Shown: positions 30,242-38,402 of the stretch, in pieces
Position numbering within the stretch: the stretch's first letter is position 1
Layout of the letters: each line of letters opens with the position of its first letter
NCBI RefSeq assembly: GCF_000686705.1
Contig: NZ_JMLJ01000007.1
Coordinates: forward strand, 62,001-126,000
Length of the DNA: 64,000 nt
Direction: 5' to 3'
Origin: Clostridium hydrogeniformans DSM 21757
GTDB taxonomy: Bacteria; Bacillota; Clostridia; Clostridiales; Clostridiaceae
Notes under the pieces: generated by a model
Database searches by the model: none
What the model saw: the letters and a program-made list of their open reading frames with translations, nothing else
What the model was told of the DNA's origin: nothing
Position numbers and translations under genes: made by a program

Positions 30242-31120
30242 GTGAAGAGTATTTATGTATGTAATACATTATCAGATTATATATCTAGTATAAATATCCA
30301 AACATTAAAGGAAAATAAAATTTATATTAGAGATAGAAATGTAAAAAAAGGTCCTTATGGAATTTGTTTATGGTGCGATAAGCTTTTAGTTGCCAATAGT
30401 TTTAGTAATACCCTATCTAAAGTAAATACATTAAATGAAAGAGTAGAGGAGGATTATTATATAGGGTCTAGGCTAACAGATGTAAAGGTATATGACAATA
30501 TAGCATATGTAACCTGTGGTGAAAACGATAATATTATATTATTTGACTTAATAAAAAATAAAATAATATACCAAATATCATGTGGAATAAATCCCACCAA
30601 TATAGGTATATTTGAAAACTTATCTCTTGGGTTAATTACAAATATGATGGGTAATTCAGTTTCTATCTTAGATTTAAAAAAGAATGAAGTTGTAAAAGAA
30701 ATAAATGTAGGAGAATATCCGACAAAATCCTATATATATAAAAGTGATTATTTTATATGTTGCGAGAGTAATTTAGGAGAAGATAAAACTGGGAAGATTG
30801 TGATAAGATCAATAAATAAAGGGGAGGCTATAAAAGAGATAACTGTCGGGAAATCTCCTGTAGATTTTTATTATGACAATAACCTGGATATGATATTTGT
30901 TAGTAATTTTGGAGAAGGAAGCATAAGTTTTATAGATTTAAATAACTTTGAAGAATTTAAAAAAATTTATATTGGAGGAATGCCAAGAGGGATACTTAAA
31001 AAAGGAAGATTTCTTTATGTGGGGGATAATTTTAATGATAGTCTCATAATAGTAGATATATTTACAAATAATAAAAAAGTCATCCCTATTGGAAAAGATC
31101 CCAATGGAATGACCTTTTAA
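30242..31120 (+). CDS. YVTN-type beta-propeller repeat protein
   Basis: The 292-residue product is built of about six or seven four-strand repeats of the YVTN kind, for example LTDVKVYDNIAYVTCGENDNIILFDL, GINPTNIGIFENL and GKSPVDFYYDNNLDMIFVSNFGEGSISFIDL. There is no signal peptide, so it may be cytosolic or spore-associated. The function is unknown; such propellers are scaffolds or ligand-binding discs. The GTG start has a GGGGGG site. It ends one base from the convergent DUF4364 gene, with no terminator between them. Confidence 0.8.
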   Translation: MKSIYVCNTLSDYISSINIQTLKENKIYIRDRNVKKGPYGICLWCDKLLVANSFSNTLSKVNTLNERVEEDYYIGSRLTDVKVYDNIAYVTCGENDNIILFDLIKNKIIYQISCGINPTNIGIFENLSLGLITNMMGNSVSILDLKKNEVVKEINVGEYPTKSYIYKSDYFICCESNLGEDKTGKIVIRSINKGEAIKEITVGKSPVDFYYDNNLDMIFVSNFGEGSISFIDLNNFEEFKKIYIGGMPRGILKKGRFLYVGDNFNDSLIIVDIFTNNKKVIPIGKDPNGMTF

Positions 31121-31648
31121 TTAGCTAGGAATTAAAAGAGTTATGATCTTATTATAAATATCTGAAGAGTTATCTCTCCAATTATTGCATAAGGCTATAG
31201 CTTGTTTGTTAGTAGCTACATTAACCTTTATATCCATAAGTAATGACTCATTTTCCATAGCTTTTAATTTTACAATATAGGAATTATCTTTATCTATTGT
31301 ATAGTCGGCAGTTATAGTAAGTTCTTTTTTTATCTCTTCTAATTTTGAGCTTATGTATTTTTCAATAGATAAAATTTTGTTAGGAGATATTCTATCTTTA
31401 AAAAAAGAAAGAACTTTATCTCCTTTTTCTGTTAGAAATATTAATTTTTTTTCATTACGTTCTTCATATCTCAAGAATTTAGAATCAACTAACTCAGATA
31501 TATATTGTTGAAGTAAAAAATAATTTATAAAACTATTCTCAAGAATAATATCTGTAAGTTGGCTATTGGATATTGGTATTTTTATATTCTTAATTATATA
31601 AAGGAGCAATAGCTTATTCTCTGCTAATTCCGTTGTATTTTCATGCAT
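31121..31648 (-). CDS. DUF4364 family protein (winged-helix-like)
   Basis: I start it at the ATG at 31648, with a GGAGGGTGGG site upstream, rather than at a TTG six codons earlier. The 175-residue product fits DUF4364: an N-terminal winged-helix-like region (LLLLYIIKNIKIPISNSQLTDIIL, then FLLQQYISELVDSKFLRYEER and LTEKGDKVLSFF, about residues 8-85) and a C-terminal sensing or dimer part. It may be a transcription regulator; no target is known. Its stop codon abuts that of the propeller gene. Confidence 0.82.
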   Translation of the reverse strand: MHENTTELAENKLLLLYIIKNIKIPISNSQLTDIILENSFINYFLLQQYISELVDSKFLRYEERNEKKLIFLTEKGDKVLSFFKDRISPNKILSIEKYISSKLEEIKKELTITADYTIDKDNSYIVKLKAMENESLLMDIKVNVATNKQAIALCNNWRDNSSDIYNKIITLLIPS

Positions 31649-31718
31649 TAATATCCCACCCTCCAAGATAAAATCAATGTAATATATTTGATTATATCAC
31701 AAAATTTTATTTATGGTT

Positions 31719-31755
31719 AAATCCTCTAAAAATAATATTAGGGGATTTTTATTTT
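31719..31755 (+). terminator. Plus-strand terminator beyond the DUF4364 gene
   Basis: An 11-bp stem (31719-31729 with 31738-31748, one G-T pair) is followed by TTATTTT on the plus strand. The nearest plus-strand gene upstream is the propeller gene, so the terminator would end a transcript antisense to the whole DUF4364 gene. It could instead be a leader attenuator of the deacetylase gene. Confidence 0.6.
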
Positions 31756-31890
31756 AGAATTAATTTTCATCCATAAATATTATATAATATTTATTCACAA
31801 AATATAAGATAATAGCTTTTAAAAAGAATTATATATCAAAAAAAGTACATATTATATATGTAGATTATCACAAAAATAGGGAGGAAATTT

Positions 31891-32646
31891 ATGAAAATGA
31901 AAATACCTACTAGAAAAATAATAATTTTTTTGATATTATTGGTTATAATAAATAGTTTTATTTTTCAGATTATTATGCTAAATGTAGGAGCTGCTACTAA
32001 AAACAATCCTATTTATAGTGTAGAAACTGAAAAAAGGGAAGTAGCCATAACCTTTGATATGAATTGGGGAGAAGATTATACCTTAGAAATTCTAAATATA
32101 TTAGATGAATTTAATGCTAAAGCAACTTTCTTTGTTATAGGATCTTGGATAAATTATTCTGAAGACAATATGAATATATTAAAAGAAGTTAAGAAAAGAG
32201 GACATGAAATTGGAAACCATTCCAATACTCATGCAGATTTTACAAAAATCTCTAAAGAGAAAATTTTAAAAGAGATATATGTTACTGAAGAAAAACTTAA
32301 GGAAGTCACAGGTGAGGGAAGTCACAGTTTTAGGTTTCCAAGTGGTGCTTATGATAATAAAAGTTTAGAATCAGCAAATTCCACAGGTCTATATCCTATT
32401 CATTGGAGCATTGATAGTATTGACTGGAAAGAGCAAGGAGAAGCTTTGGAATATAATAGGGTTATAAAAAATTTAAATCAAGGAGATATAATATTATTTC
32501 ATACAAATGCTAAATATACTCCCAGTAATATAAGAAAACTTCTTCTCTATTTAAAGGAAAAAGATTATAAATGTGTAAAGGTAATGGACCTTATTTACAA
32601 GGATAATTATATTATAGATATGAATGGAAAACAAATACATAATTAA
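31891..32646 (+). CDS. PdaB-like polysaccharide deacetylase
   Basis: The 251-residue product has an N-terminal membrane anchor (about residues 10-32) and a NodB domain. Motif 1 is VAITFDMNWG, the PdaB-type variant of TFDDG. Motif 2 is GNHSNTHAD (metal-binding His pair), motif 3 is RFPSGAYD and the last is IILFH. PdaB relatives act on peptidoglycan during sporulation. The first Asp and the His pair needed for metal binding are present. A GGGAGG site precedes the ATG. It is a single gene. Confidence 0.85.
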   Translation: MKMKIPTRKIIIFLILLVIINSFIFQIIMLNVGAATKNNPIYSVETEKREVAITFDMNWGEDYTLEILNILDEFNAKATFFVIGSWINYSEDNMNILKEVKKRGHEIGNHSNTHADFTKISKEKILKEIYVTEEKLKEVTGEGSHSFRFPSGAYDNKSLESANSTGLYPIHWSIDSIDWKEQGEALEYNRVIKNLNQGDIILFHTNAKYTPSNIRKLLLYLKEKDYKCVKVMDLIYKDNYIIDMNGKQIHN

Positions 32647-32794
32647 TCTTGAAATTGTTAATATAAATGTATTATAATGGAAGAGTGTACATTAGAAAGA
32701 TAAAATACACAAAATTTAAGTAATATTTATTTATTTTTATTAATATCTTAGTGATGTAAGAGAAAATTATAAACCAAGGGAGAGAGGGGTTAAG

Positions 32795-33466
32795 ATGGAT
32801 AACAATTTATTTTTAAACAACAAAATTTACTTAGAGGGGACAGTGGCTTCAAAACTTTCTTTTAGCCACGAGATGTATGGAGAAGGCTTTTATAACTTTC
32901 AACTTGAGGTAATAAGGCTAAGTGACACAAAAGATATGCTAAATATAACTGTTTCAGAAAGATTAATAACTAATTTAGACTTAAGTATAGGATCCGATAT
33001 TATTGTAGATGGTCAGTTAAGATCATATAATAAATTTGTAGATGGATCAAATAGATTAATACTTACTGTGTTTGCTAGAAACATAGAACCATGTATAGAA
33101 AGAAGTAAGAATCCAAATGAAATATTCTTAGACGGATATATATGTAAAGAACCTGTTTATAGAACAACACCATTTGGTCGTGAAATAGCTGATGTATTAT
33201 TGGCTGTAAATAGAGCATATAATAAATCTGATTATATACCAACTATAGCTTGGGGTAGAAACTCTAGATTCTGTCAAACATTATCTGTAGGAGAGAATAT
33301 AAGAGTTTGGGGAAGACTCCAAAGTAGAGAATATCAGAAAAAGGTTAGTGATGATGAAAGTATAGTTAAAATTGCTTATGAAGTATCCATATCTAAAATG
33401 GAAAGAGCAAGTAAAGAAAATGCTGCTGAGGAGAATGAGGAAGCTCACGTTGAAGGAGCAGTATAA
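32795..33466 (+). CDS. Double OB-fold single-stranded DNA-binding-like protein
   Basis: The 223-residue product has two SSB-type OB folds in tandem. The first (about residues 8-105) has NKIYLEGTVAS and DIIVDGQLRSY. The second (about 112-205) has NEIFLDGYICKEPVYRTTPFGREIADVLLAVNR, YIPTIAWGRNSRFCQTL and IRVWGRLQSREYQKK, much like the canonical SSB core. A short acidic tail follows, but without the canonical DDDIPF end. It may bind ssDNA as a dimer of double folds. The housekeeping ssb is probably elsewhere. The site is GGGAGAGAGGGG. Confidence 0.8.
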   Translation: MDNNLFLNNKIYLEGTVASKLSFSHEMYGEGFYNFQLEVIRLSDTKDMLNITVSERLITNLDLSIGSDIIVDGQLRSYNKFVDGSNRLILTVFARNIEPCIERSKNPNEIFLDGYICKEPVYRTTPFGREIADVLLAVNRAYNKSDYIPTIAWGRNSRFCQTLSVGENIRVWGRLQSREYQKKVSDDESIVKIAYEVSISKMERASKENAAEENEEAHVEGAV

Positions 33467-33473
33467 AAATAAG

Positions 33474-33500
33474 AAAAGCTAATCCACTGGATTAGCTTTT
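33474..33500. terminator. Bidirectional terminator between the SSB-like gene and dapH
   Basis: A 12-bp perfect stem (33474-33485 with 33489-33500), flanked by A and T tracts, separates convergent genes. Confidence 0.85.
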
Positions 33501-33506
33501 TCTATA

Positions 33507-34217
33507 TTATTTTCTTAAATCATTCATAAGCTGAGTTTTATCCTTAGTTCTATCATCAACATTCTTTATGATTTTAGCAGGAACTCCAGCTACTACAACA
33601 CCTTCTGGTACATCTTCAGTAACAACAGAACCAGCAGCTACTACTGATTTTCTACCAATCTTTACTCCTTCAAGGATTACAGCATTAGCACCTATCATTA
33701 CATCATCTTCTATTTCACAAGGAGTTTTGCTAGGTGGCTCTAAAACTCCAGCAACTACAGCACCAGCTCCAAGGTGAACTCTTTTTCCAAGCTTACCACG
33801 TGCACCAACTACAGCATTCATATCTACCATAGTACCTTCACCTATTTCAGCTCCTATGTTAATTACAGCACCCATCATAATTACAGCATTTTTCTCTATC
33901 TTAACTCTGTCTCTTATAATGGCACCTGGCTCTATTCTTGCATCTATACCAGTTAAATCAAGCATAGGTATAGCAGAATTTCTTCTATCATTTTCTATTC
34001 TATAATTTTTTATATTATCCTTGTTATCATTTAAAAAAGTAGATATTTCTTCATGCTCTCCAAATAATATGTAAAAATTATTTTCTCCAAAACACTCTAT
34101 GTTTTTCATATCACAATCCTTTAAATTTCCGTTAACATAAACCTTTAAAGGAGTAGATTTTTTAACTTCCTTTATGAAACGAGCTATTTCATAAGGATCT
34201 GTAAAATTATAATTCAT
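33507..34217 (-). CDS. dapH: 2,3,4,5-tetrahydropyridine-2,6-dicarboxylate N-acetyltransferase
   Basis: The 236-residue product is a left-handed beta-helix acyltransferase. It has a short N-terminal domain (1-80), then hexapeptide repeats ([34 protein letters not shown] onward) and the DapH segment [37 protein letters not shown]. It acetylates tetrahydrodipicolinate in the acetyl branch of diaminopimelate and lysine synthesis. The sequence and length fit the acetyl (DapH) rather than the succinyl (DapD) type. A divergent patA supplies the next step. An AAAGGA site lies upstream. Confidence 0.93.
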   Translation of the reverse strand: MNYNFTDPYEIARFIKEVKKSTPLKVYVNGNLKDCDMKNIECFGENNFYILFGEHEEISTFLNDNKDNIKNYRIENDRRNSAIPMLDLTGIDARIEPGAIIRDRVKIEKNAVIMMGAVINIGAEIGEGTMVDMNAVVGARGKLGKRVHLGAGAVVAGVLEPPSKTPCEIEDDVMIGANAVILEGVKIGRKSVVAAGSVVTEDVPEGVVVAGVPAKIIKNVDDRTKDKTQLMNDLRK

Positions 34218-34635
34218 TTATAATCATCCTTTCTAAATAAGAATTATCTTATATGCTAAAAATTATTATAATAGATATAAGACTTTATTAAAAGGGTTTT
34301 TCATAAATAATTGATTATTTATGAAGATAAGAATATAATTTACTAAATAAGTCCCACTTATTTAGTATAATAAATATTGGTTTAAATTTAAAATAAATAT
34401 AACTAGTATTTAAAATCTAAAAATTAAAAACTAGTTTCTTAAACTAATACTTTTAATAGAATAACTTAATTATTAAAAATATTAATTCTAATAAAATATA
34501 GTATATATCATAGAAATAATTAATATAGTAATCTTAAATAATAATAGGTACATCTATAAGAGTACTTAAGGAATATAAATTATTACATAAAATATTCTTA
34601 GCTAAGGATTTAATTATTATTAGGAGGAAATAAGA
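34218..34635. promoter_or_regulatory. dapH-patA divergent promoter region with two perfect palindromes
   Basis: Two adjacent 12-bp inverted repeats are present: 34300-34311 with 34314-34325 (loop TG) and 34341-34352 with 34356-34367 (loop CCC). They could be operators for a shared regulator of the divergent genes or hairpins in the dapH leader. No lysine riboswitch core was found by eye on either strand. Confidence 0.45.
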
Positions 34636-35769
34636 ATGAATACTAATGTAAAAAATATAGAGATATCGGGAATAAGAAAGTTTTATAATAAGGTAATACA
34701 GGTTCCAGATGCAATATCTTTAACTTTAGGACAACCAGATTTTAAGGCTCCTTTAGTTGTTAAGAATGCTATGATAAAAGCCTTAGAAGAAAATAAAACT
34801 GTTTATACCCCTAATGCCGGAATACCTGAATTAAGAAAAGAGATAAGTAAATACTTAGAATCTATGAGTATAAACTTCTCCCCTGATGAAGTATGTGTAA
34901 CTGTAGGAGGGAGTGAGGGGCTTTATGCTACCTTCCAAGCCATATTAAACCCAAAGGATGTAATACTTGTTCCAAACCCTGCATATCCAGCCTATAAGGC
35001 AATAGGAGCATTAATAGGGGCAACAGTTATAGAATATAACTTAGATGATAAGTTTTCAATAGATTTAGATGATCTTAAAAATAAAATTAAAGAATTTAAA
35101 CCAAAAGCAATGGTGCTATCCTATCCAAGTAATCCCACAGGGGCAGTTATGGAAAAAGCATTAAAGGAGAAACTCTATTCTTTATTAAAAGATGAATCCT
35201 TATATATAATTAGTGATGAAATATATGCTTCTCTTTCTTATGAAGAAGAATATTATTCTCTATGCCAATATGAGGATTTAATTAATAGATGCATATATGT
35301 AAGCGGATTTTCTAAAATGTTTTCTTTAACTGGACTTAGGATTGGATATATATGTGCTAAAGATCATATATTAAAGGAAATTATGAAGGTACATCAATAT
35401 AATGTGTCTTGTGCCCCCTCTATTGCTCAATATGGAGCTTATGAAGGACTTAAAAATGCCATGGAAGATGCAGAGTCAATGAAGAAGGAATTTATCCTTA
35501 GAAGAGATTATGTTTACAATTATTTAATAAAGTTAGGTTTTAAAAGTGATAAGCCTAAGGGAGCATTCTATATTTTTCCCGATATATCTACATTTCAACA
35601 GAATAGCGAAATTTTTTGTAACAATATGTTAAATTCTGCTAAGGTGGCATGTGTTCCAGGAAGTGCATTTGGTAGTAGAGGGGAAAATCATATAAGAATT
35701 TCTTATTGCTGTTCCATGAAACAATTAAATGAATCTTTAGAAAATATAGAAAAATGGTTATATGTTTAA
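34636..35769 (+). CDS. patA: Class I aminotransferase, probable N-acetyl-LL-diaminopimelate aminotransferase
   Basis: The 377-residue product is a fold-type I PLP enzyme with ISLTLGQPDF near the start, PNPAYPAY, YPSNPTGAV, SDEIYASL, the PLP-lysine motif SGFSKMFSLTGLRIGY and the C-terminal arginine motif HIRISYCCS. Next to dapH, the likely role is the aminotransferase step of the acetyl-DAP pathway, as for B. subtilis PatA; this is inference from context and overall similarity. The start has a TAGGAGG site. The last 27 codons (26 residues plus stop) were copied into the downstream duplication. Confidence 0.85.
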   Translation: MNTNVKNIEISGIRKFYNKVIQVPDAISLTLGQPDFKAPLVVKNAMIKALEENKTVYTPNAGIPELRKEISKYLESMSINFSPDEVCVTVGGSEGLYATFQAILNPKDVILVPNPAYPAYKAIGALIGATVIEYNLDDKFSIDLDDLKNKIKEFKPKAMVLSYPSNPTGAVMEKALKEKLYSLLKDESLYIISDEIYASLSYEEEYYSLCQYEDLINRCIYVSGFSKMFSLTGLRIGYICAKDHILKEIMKVHQYNVSCAPSIAQYGAYEGLKNAMEDAESMKKEFILRRDYVYNYLIKLGFKSDKPKGAFYIFPDISTFQQNSEIFCNNMLNSAKVACVPGSAFGSRGENHIRISYCCSMKQLNESLENIEKWLYV

Positions 35770-36164
35770 TTATATATTCTTAAATAGTCGTTAATATATA
35801 ATTAACATATTAAAAATGAAATTATATTGAAGTCATCTTTCAAATATGATATATTTAACATAAATCACAGAAAGTTAATAATTATGTGATTTATGTTAAA
35901 TATTAATAAGCTTATTCATAACTTATATATCCAAGTATAAATACCCCAAAAATCTTAAGAAAACCTTCCCATGCTTTAATTACAATGCCTATACCTAATT
36001 ACTTGGCTAATAGTGTTTCACTTCATTTAAGCATGAGATTTTAACTTTCATATGATATACAGTTAGTTTCTAAAGAATATTCCTAAAAATGAAGAACATA
36101 AGAAAAAGTATTTTTATAGAAAAGGTTATCTAAATGCATATATTGATGGAAGGGGATATATCTC
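35770..36164 (+). promoter_or_regulatory. Leader of binding-protein gene 1 with a 19-bp palindrome
   Basis: A 19-bp perfect inverted repeat (35851-35869 with 35885-35903) lies about 80 bases after patA. The lower 15 bp of it are preserved in the duplicated copy (38090-38104 with 38128-38142). It lacks a T run, so it may be an operator or an mRNA structure rather than the patA terminator. The promoter elements are not clear. Confidence 0.45.
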
Positions 36165-37880
36165 ATGAAAACAAAAAAATGGTTAAGCTCTTTATTAATT
36201 GCCACAACTTGTTTTTCCACAGCAGGAGCTTTAGTTGGCTGTGGTAGTGATAAAGATGATAAAAAGGAACCTACTGCAAATAAGGACGAAAATCAGTTCC
36301 TAAAATTAATTCTAATAGAACCTCAAACCCTAGATCCTAATGAAGCTGCTGATATGGATACATTTACAGCTTTAGGTGCTGTTCAAGAAGGGCTATTTAG
36401 AGCTCAGAGGACAGAAGATGGACAAGAAAAAATAGTTTATGCTGCAGCTAAGGAACATAAAGTATCTGATGATGGATTAGTATGGACATTTAAACTAAGG
36501 GATATGAAGTGGTCTGATGGAAAGGAAGTTACAGCTCAACACTTTGTAGACTCATTTATTAGATTATTAAATAAAGATAAGGCTTTCCCATATGCTTATT
36601 TTGCATATGATATAAGAAATGCTAAGGAATATAATTTAGGTAAAGCTAAGGCTGAGGATGTGGCAGTTAAGGCTAAGGATGATAAGACCTTAGAAATAAC
36701 TCTTGCTAACCCAACTCCTCATTTCCAAAAGAAACTTATAATGTCAGCTTTTTACCCTATAAGATTAGATGTTATAGAAAAGGGTGGAGATAACTGGAAT
36801 TCAGATATAAGTAAACAGGTTTATTGTGGTCCTTATACAATAAAAGAATGGACAAAAGAGAATAGTATAACCTTTGAAAAAAATCCAAACTATTGGGACA
36901 AGGAAAACGTATTCATAAATACGGTATATATGAATGCTATGCCGGAATTCTCAACCCAAGCACAGCTTTTTGAAACCCAGCAGCTAGATGTAACTGGTTC
37001 AAGACAAGAATATGTAGAAAAATGGACAAAATCTGCTGATGAAGGTAAATGGAAATTCCTTAAAGAAGATGCCCCACAATCAGACTATTTTGGTTTTAAT
37101 ATGAAGAATGGTGGACCAAGCGGTATTATGAAGAATCAGAAAATACGTAAAGCCTTATCACTAGCCTTTGATAGGGAGGAGTTCTTAAATGTATTATATG
37201 CTAGATATACTCCATCCACTGGATTAATTCCTAATGCAATAACTTCTAACGGAAAAGAGTTTAGAAAGGAAGTCCCACAGCCATTAAAGGAAGACTATGA
37301 TAAATATAAGGGGAATAAGGACAAGTTACAAGAGCTATTTAAAGAAGGGTTAAAGGAATTAGGTAAGGATACTAATAATTTAAAAGATATAAAAGTTAAA
37401 TATATAACTTCTGGTAAAAACGCCTTTGCTACCCAAATGCAGGAATGGTTTAAAGGACAATTTGAAAAGAATCTTGGTATAACCTTTGATATAGAAATTT
37501 TAGGTGATTCAAAATTATATAGTCAAGCTAAAAAAGAATTAAAGTTTGATATGTTATGGTTAGGATGGGTAGGAGATTTTAATGATCCTTTAACCTTCCT
37601 TGAAATATGGGAAAGTACTAGTGGTACTAATTTTACTGGCTTCTCTAATAAAGAATATGATGATATATTAACTAAATTAAATGGTGAAATAGATGAGAGT
37701 AAAAGATTTGAGCATTATAAAAAACTAGAGAATATATTAGTTAAAGAAGAAGTTGGAATATCCCCAATATTTTATGGGGACAATAGAAGGTTTATACAAA
37801 ATTATGTTAAAAACATGCAATATCCACTATTTGGACCAACCTATGAGTGGAGATGGGCTTACACTGAAGGTAGACCATAA
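36165..37880 (+). CDS. Peptide ABC transporter substrate-binding lipoprotein, copy 1
   Basis: The 571-residue product has a lipoprotein signal with lipobox ALVGC (Cys 26), so it is anchored outside the membrane. The SBP_bac_5 (OppA/DppA) domain follows, with LILIEPQTLDPNEAADMDTF, VYAAAKE, YWDKENVFINTVYM, the RKALSLAFDRE motif and WLGWVGDFNDPLTFLEIW. It binds oligopeptides for an ABC importer. No permease or ATPase gene is nearby, so it must share a transporter encoded elsewhere or act as a free receptor. Its nearly identical copy lies 522 bases downstream. Its place between DAP-synthesis genes hints at DAP- or lysine-containing peptides, which is unproven. Confidence 0.92.
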   Translation: MKTKKWLSSLLIATTCFSTAGALVGCGSDKDDKKEPTANKDENQFLKLILIEPQTLDPNEAADMDTFTALGAVQEGLFRAQRTEDGQEKIVYAAAKEHKVSDDGLVWTFKLRDMKWSDGKEVTAQHFVDSFIRLLNKDKAFPYAYFAYDIRNAKEYNLGKAKAEDVAVKAKDDKTLEITLANPTPHFQKKLIMSAFYPIRLDVIEKGGDNWNSDISKQVYCGPYTIKEWTKENSITFEKNPNYWDKENVFINTVYMNAMPEFSTQAQLFETQQLDVTGSRQEYVEKWTKSADEGKWKFLKEDAPQSDYFGFNMKNGGPSGIMKNQKIRKALSLAFDREEFLNVLYARYTPSTGLIPNAITSNGKEFRKEVPQPLKEDYDKYKGNKDKLQELFKEGLKELGKDTNNLKDIKVKYITSGKNAFATQMQEWFKGQFEKNLGITFDIEILGDSKLYSQAKKELKFDMLWLGWVGDFNDPLTFLEIWESTSGTNFTGFSNKEYDDILTKLNGEIDESKRFEHYKKLENILVKEEVGISPIFYGDNRRFIQNYVKNMQYPLFGPTYEWRWAYTEGRP

Positions 37881-37925
37881 GATAGAAAAAGCAGTAGAAA
37901 TTATTTCTACTGCTTTTTCTATCTT
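37879..37925 (+). terminator. Terminator of binding-protein gene 1
   Basis: A 22-bp perfect stem (37879-37900 with 37904-37925) with a 3-base loop starts at the stop codon. It is duplicated after copy 2. Confidence 0.92.
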
Positions 37926-37928
37926 ATT

Positions 37929-38009
37929 ATATAAGAATTTTTTATTGATGTTCCATGAAATAATTAAATAACCCTTTAGAAAATATATAAAAATGGATGG
38001 ATATTTAAT
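37929..38009 (+). pseudogene. Fossil of the patA 3' end inside the duplication
   Basis: This 81-base stretch aligns without gaps to the last 27 codons of patA (35690-35770 region). In the patA frame it reads IRIFY-stop-CSMK-stop-LNNPLENI-stop-KWMDI-stop, against IRISYCCSMKQLNESLENIEKWLYV in patA. Several stops show that it is not translated. It marks the junction of the tandem duplication. Confidence 0.9.
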
Positions 38010-38402
38010 TATATATTCTTAAATAGTCGTTAATATATAATTAACATATTAAAAATGAAATTATATTGAAGTCATCTTTCAAATATGATATATTTAACAT
38101 AAATACCATAAAATTAATGATTATATGATTTATGTTAAATATTAATAAGCTTATTCATAACTTATATATCCCATTATAAATACACTAAAACTCTTAAGAA
38201 AGCCTTTCTATGCTTTATTTGTAATAACTTGTCACTACTTACTTTACTAATCTTAAAATTTACTTTATTTAACCATGATGTGTTAACTTTCATATGATAT
38301 ACAGTTAGTTTCCAAAGAATATTTCCTAAAAATAACATAAGAAAAATATTTTTATAGAAAAGGTTATCTAAATGCATATATTAATGGAAGGGGATATAGC
38401 TC
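38010..38402 (+). promoter_or_regulatory. Leader of binding-protein gene 2 (duplicate of leader 1)
   Basis: It is homologous to 35771-36164 with scattered substitutions and small indels. The lower stem of the palindrome is intact (38090-38104 with 38128-38142) while its upper part is mismatched. The last 40 bases before the start codon, including the GGAAGGGG site, are almost unchanged between the copies. Confidence 0.5.

Larger units (their letters stand above)
35690..37928 (+). repeat. Tandem duplication, copy 1 (patA tail + binding-protein gene + terminator)
   Basis: This segment matches 37929-40165 at an offset of 2239 bases in the first part and 2238 at the gene start. It contains the last 27 codons of patA, a 395-base leader, a binding-protein gene and its terminator. 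The proteins differ at about 55 of 571 positions by my count. Confidence 0.88.
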
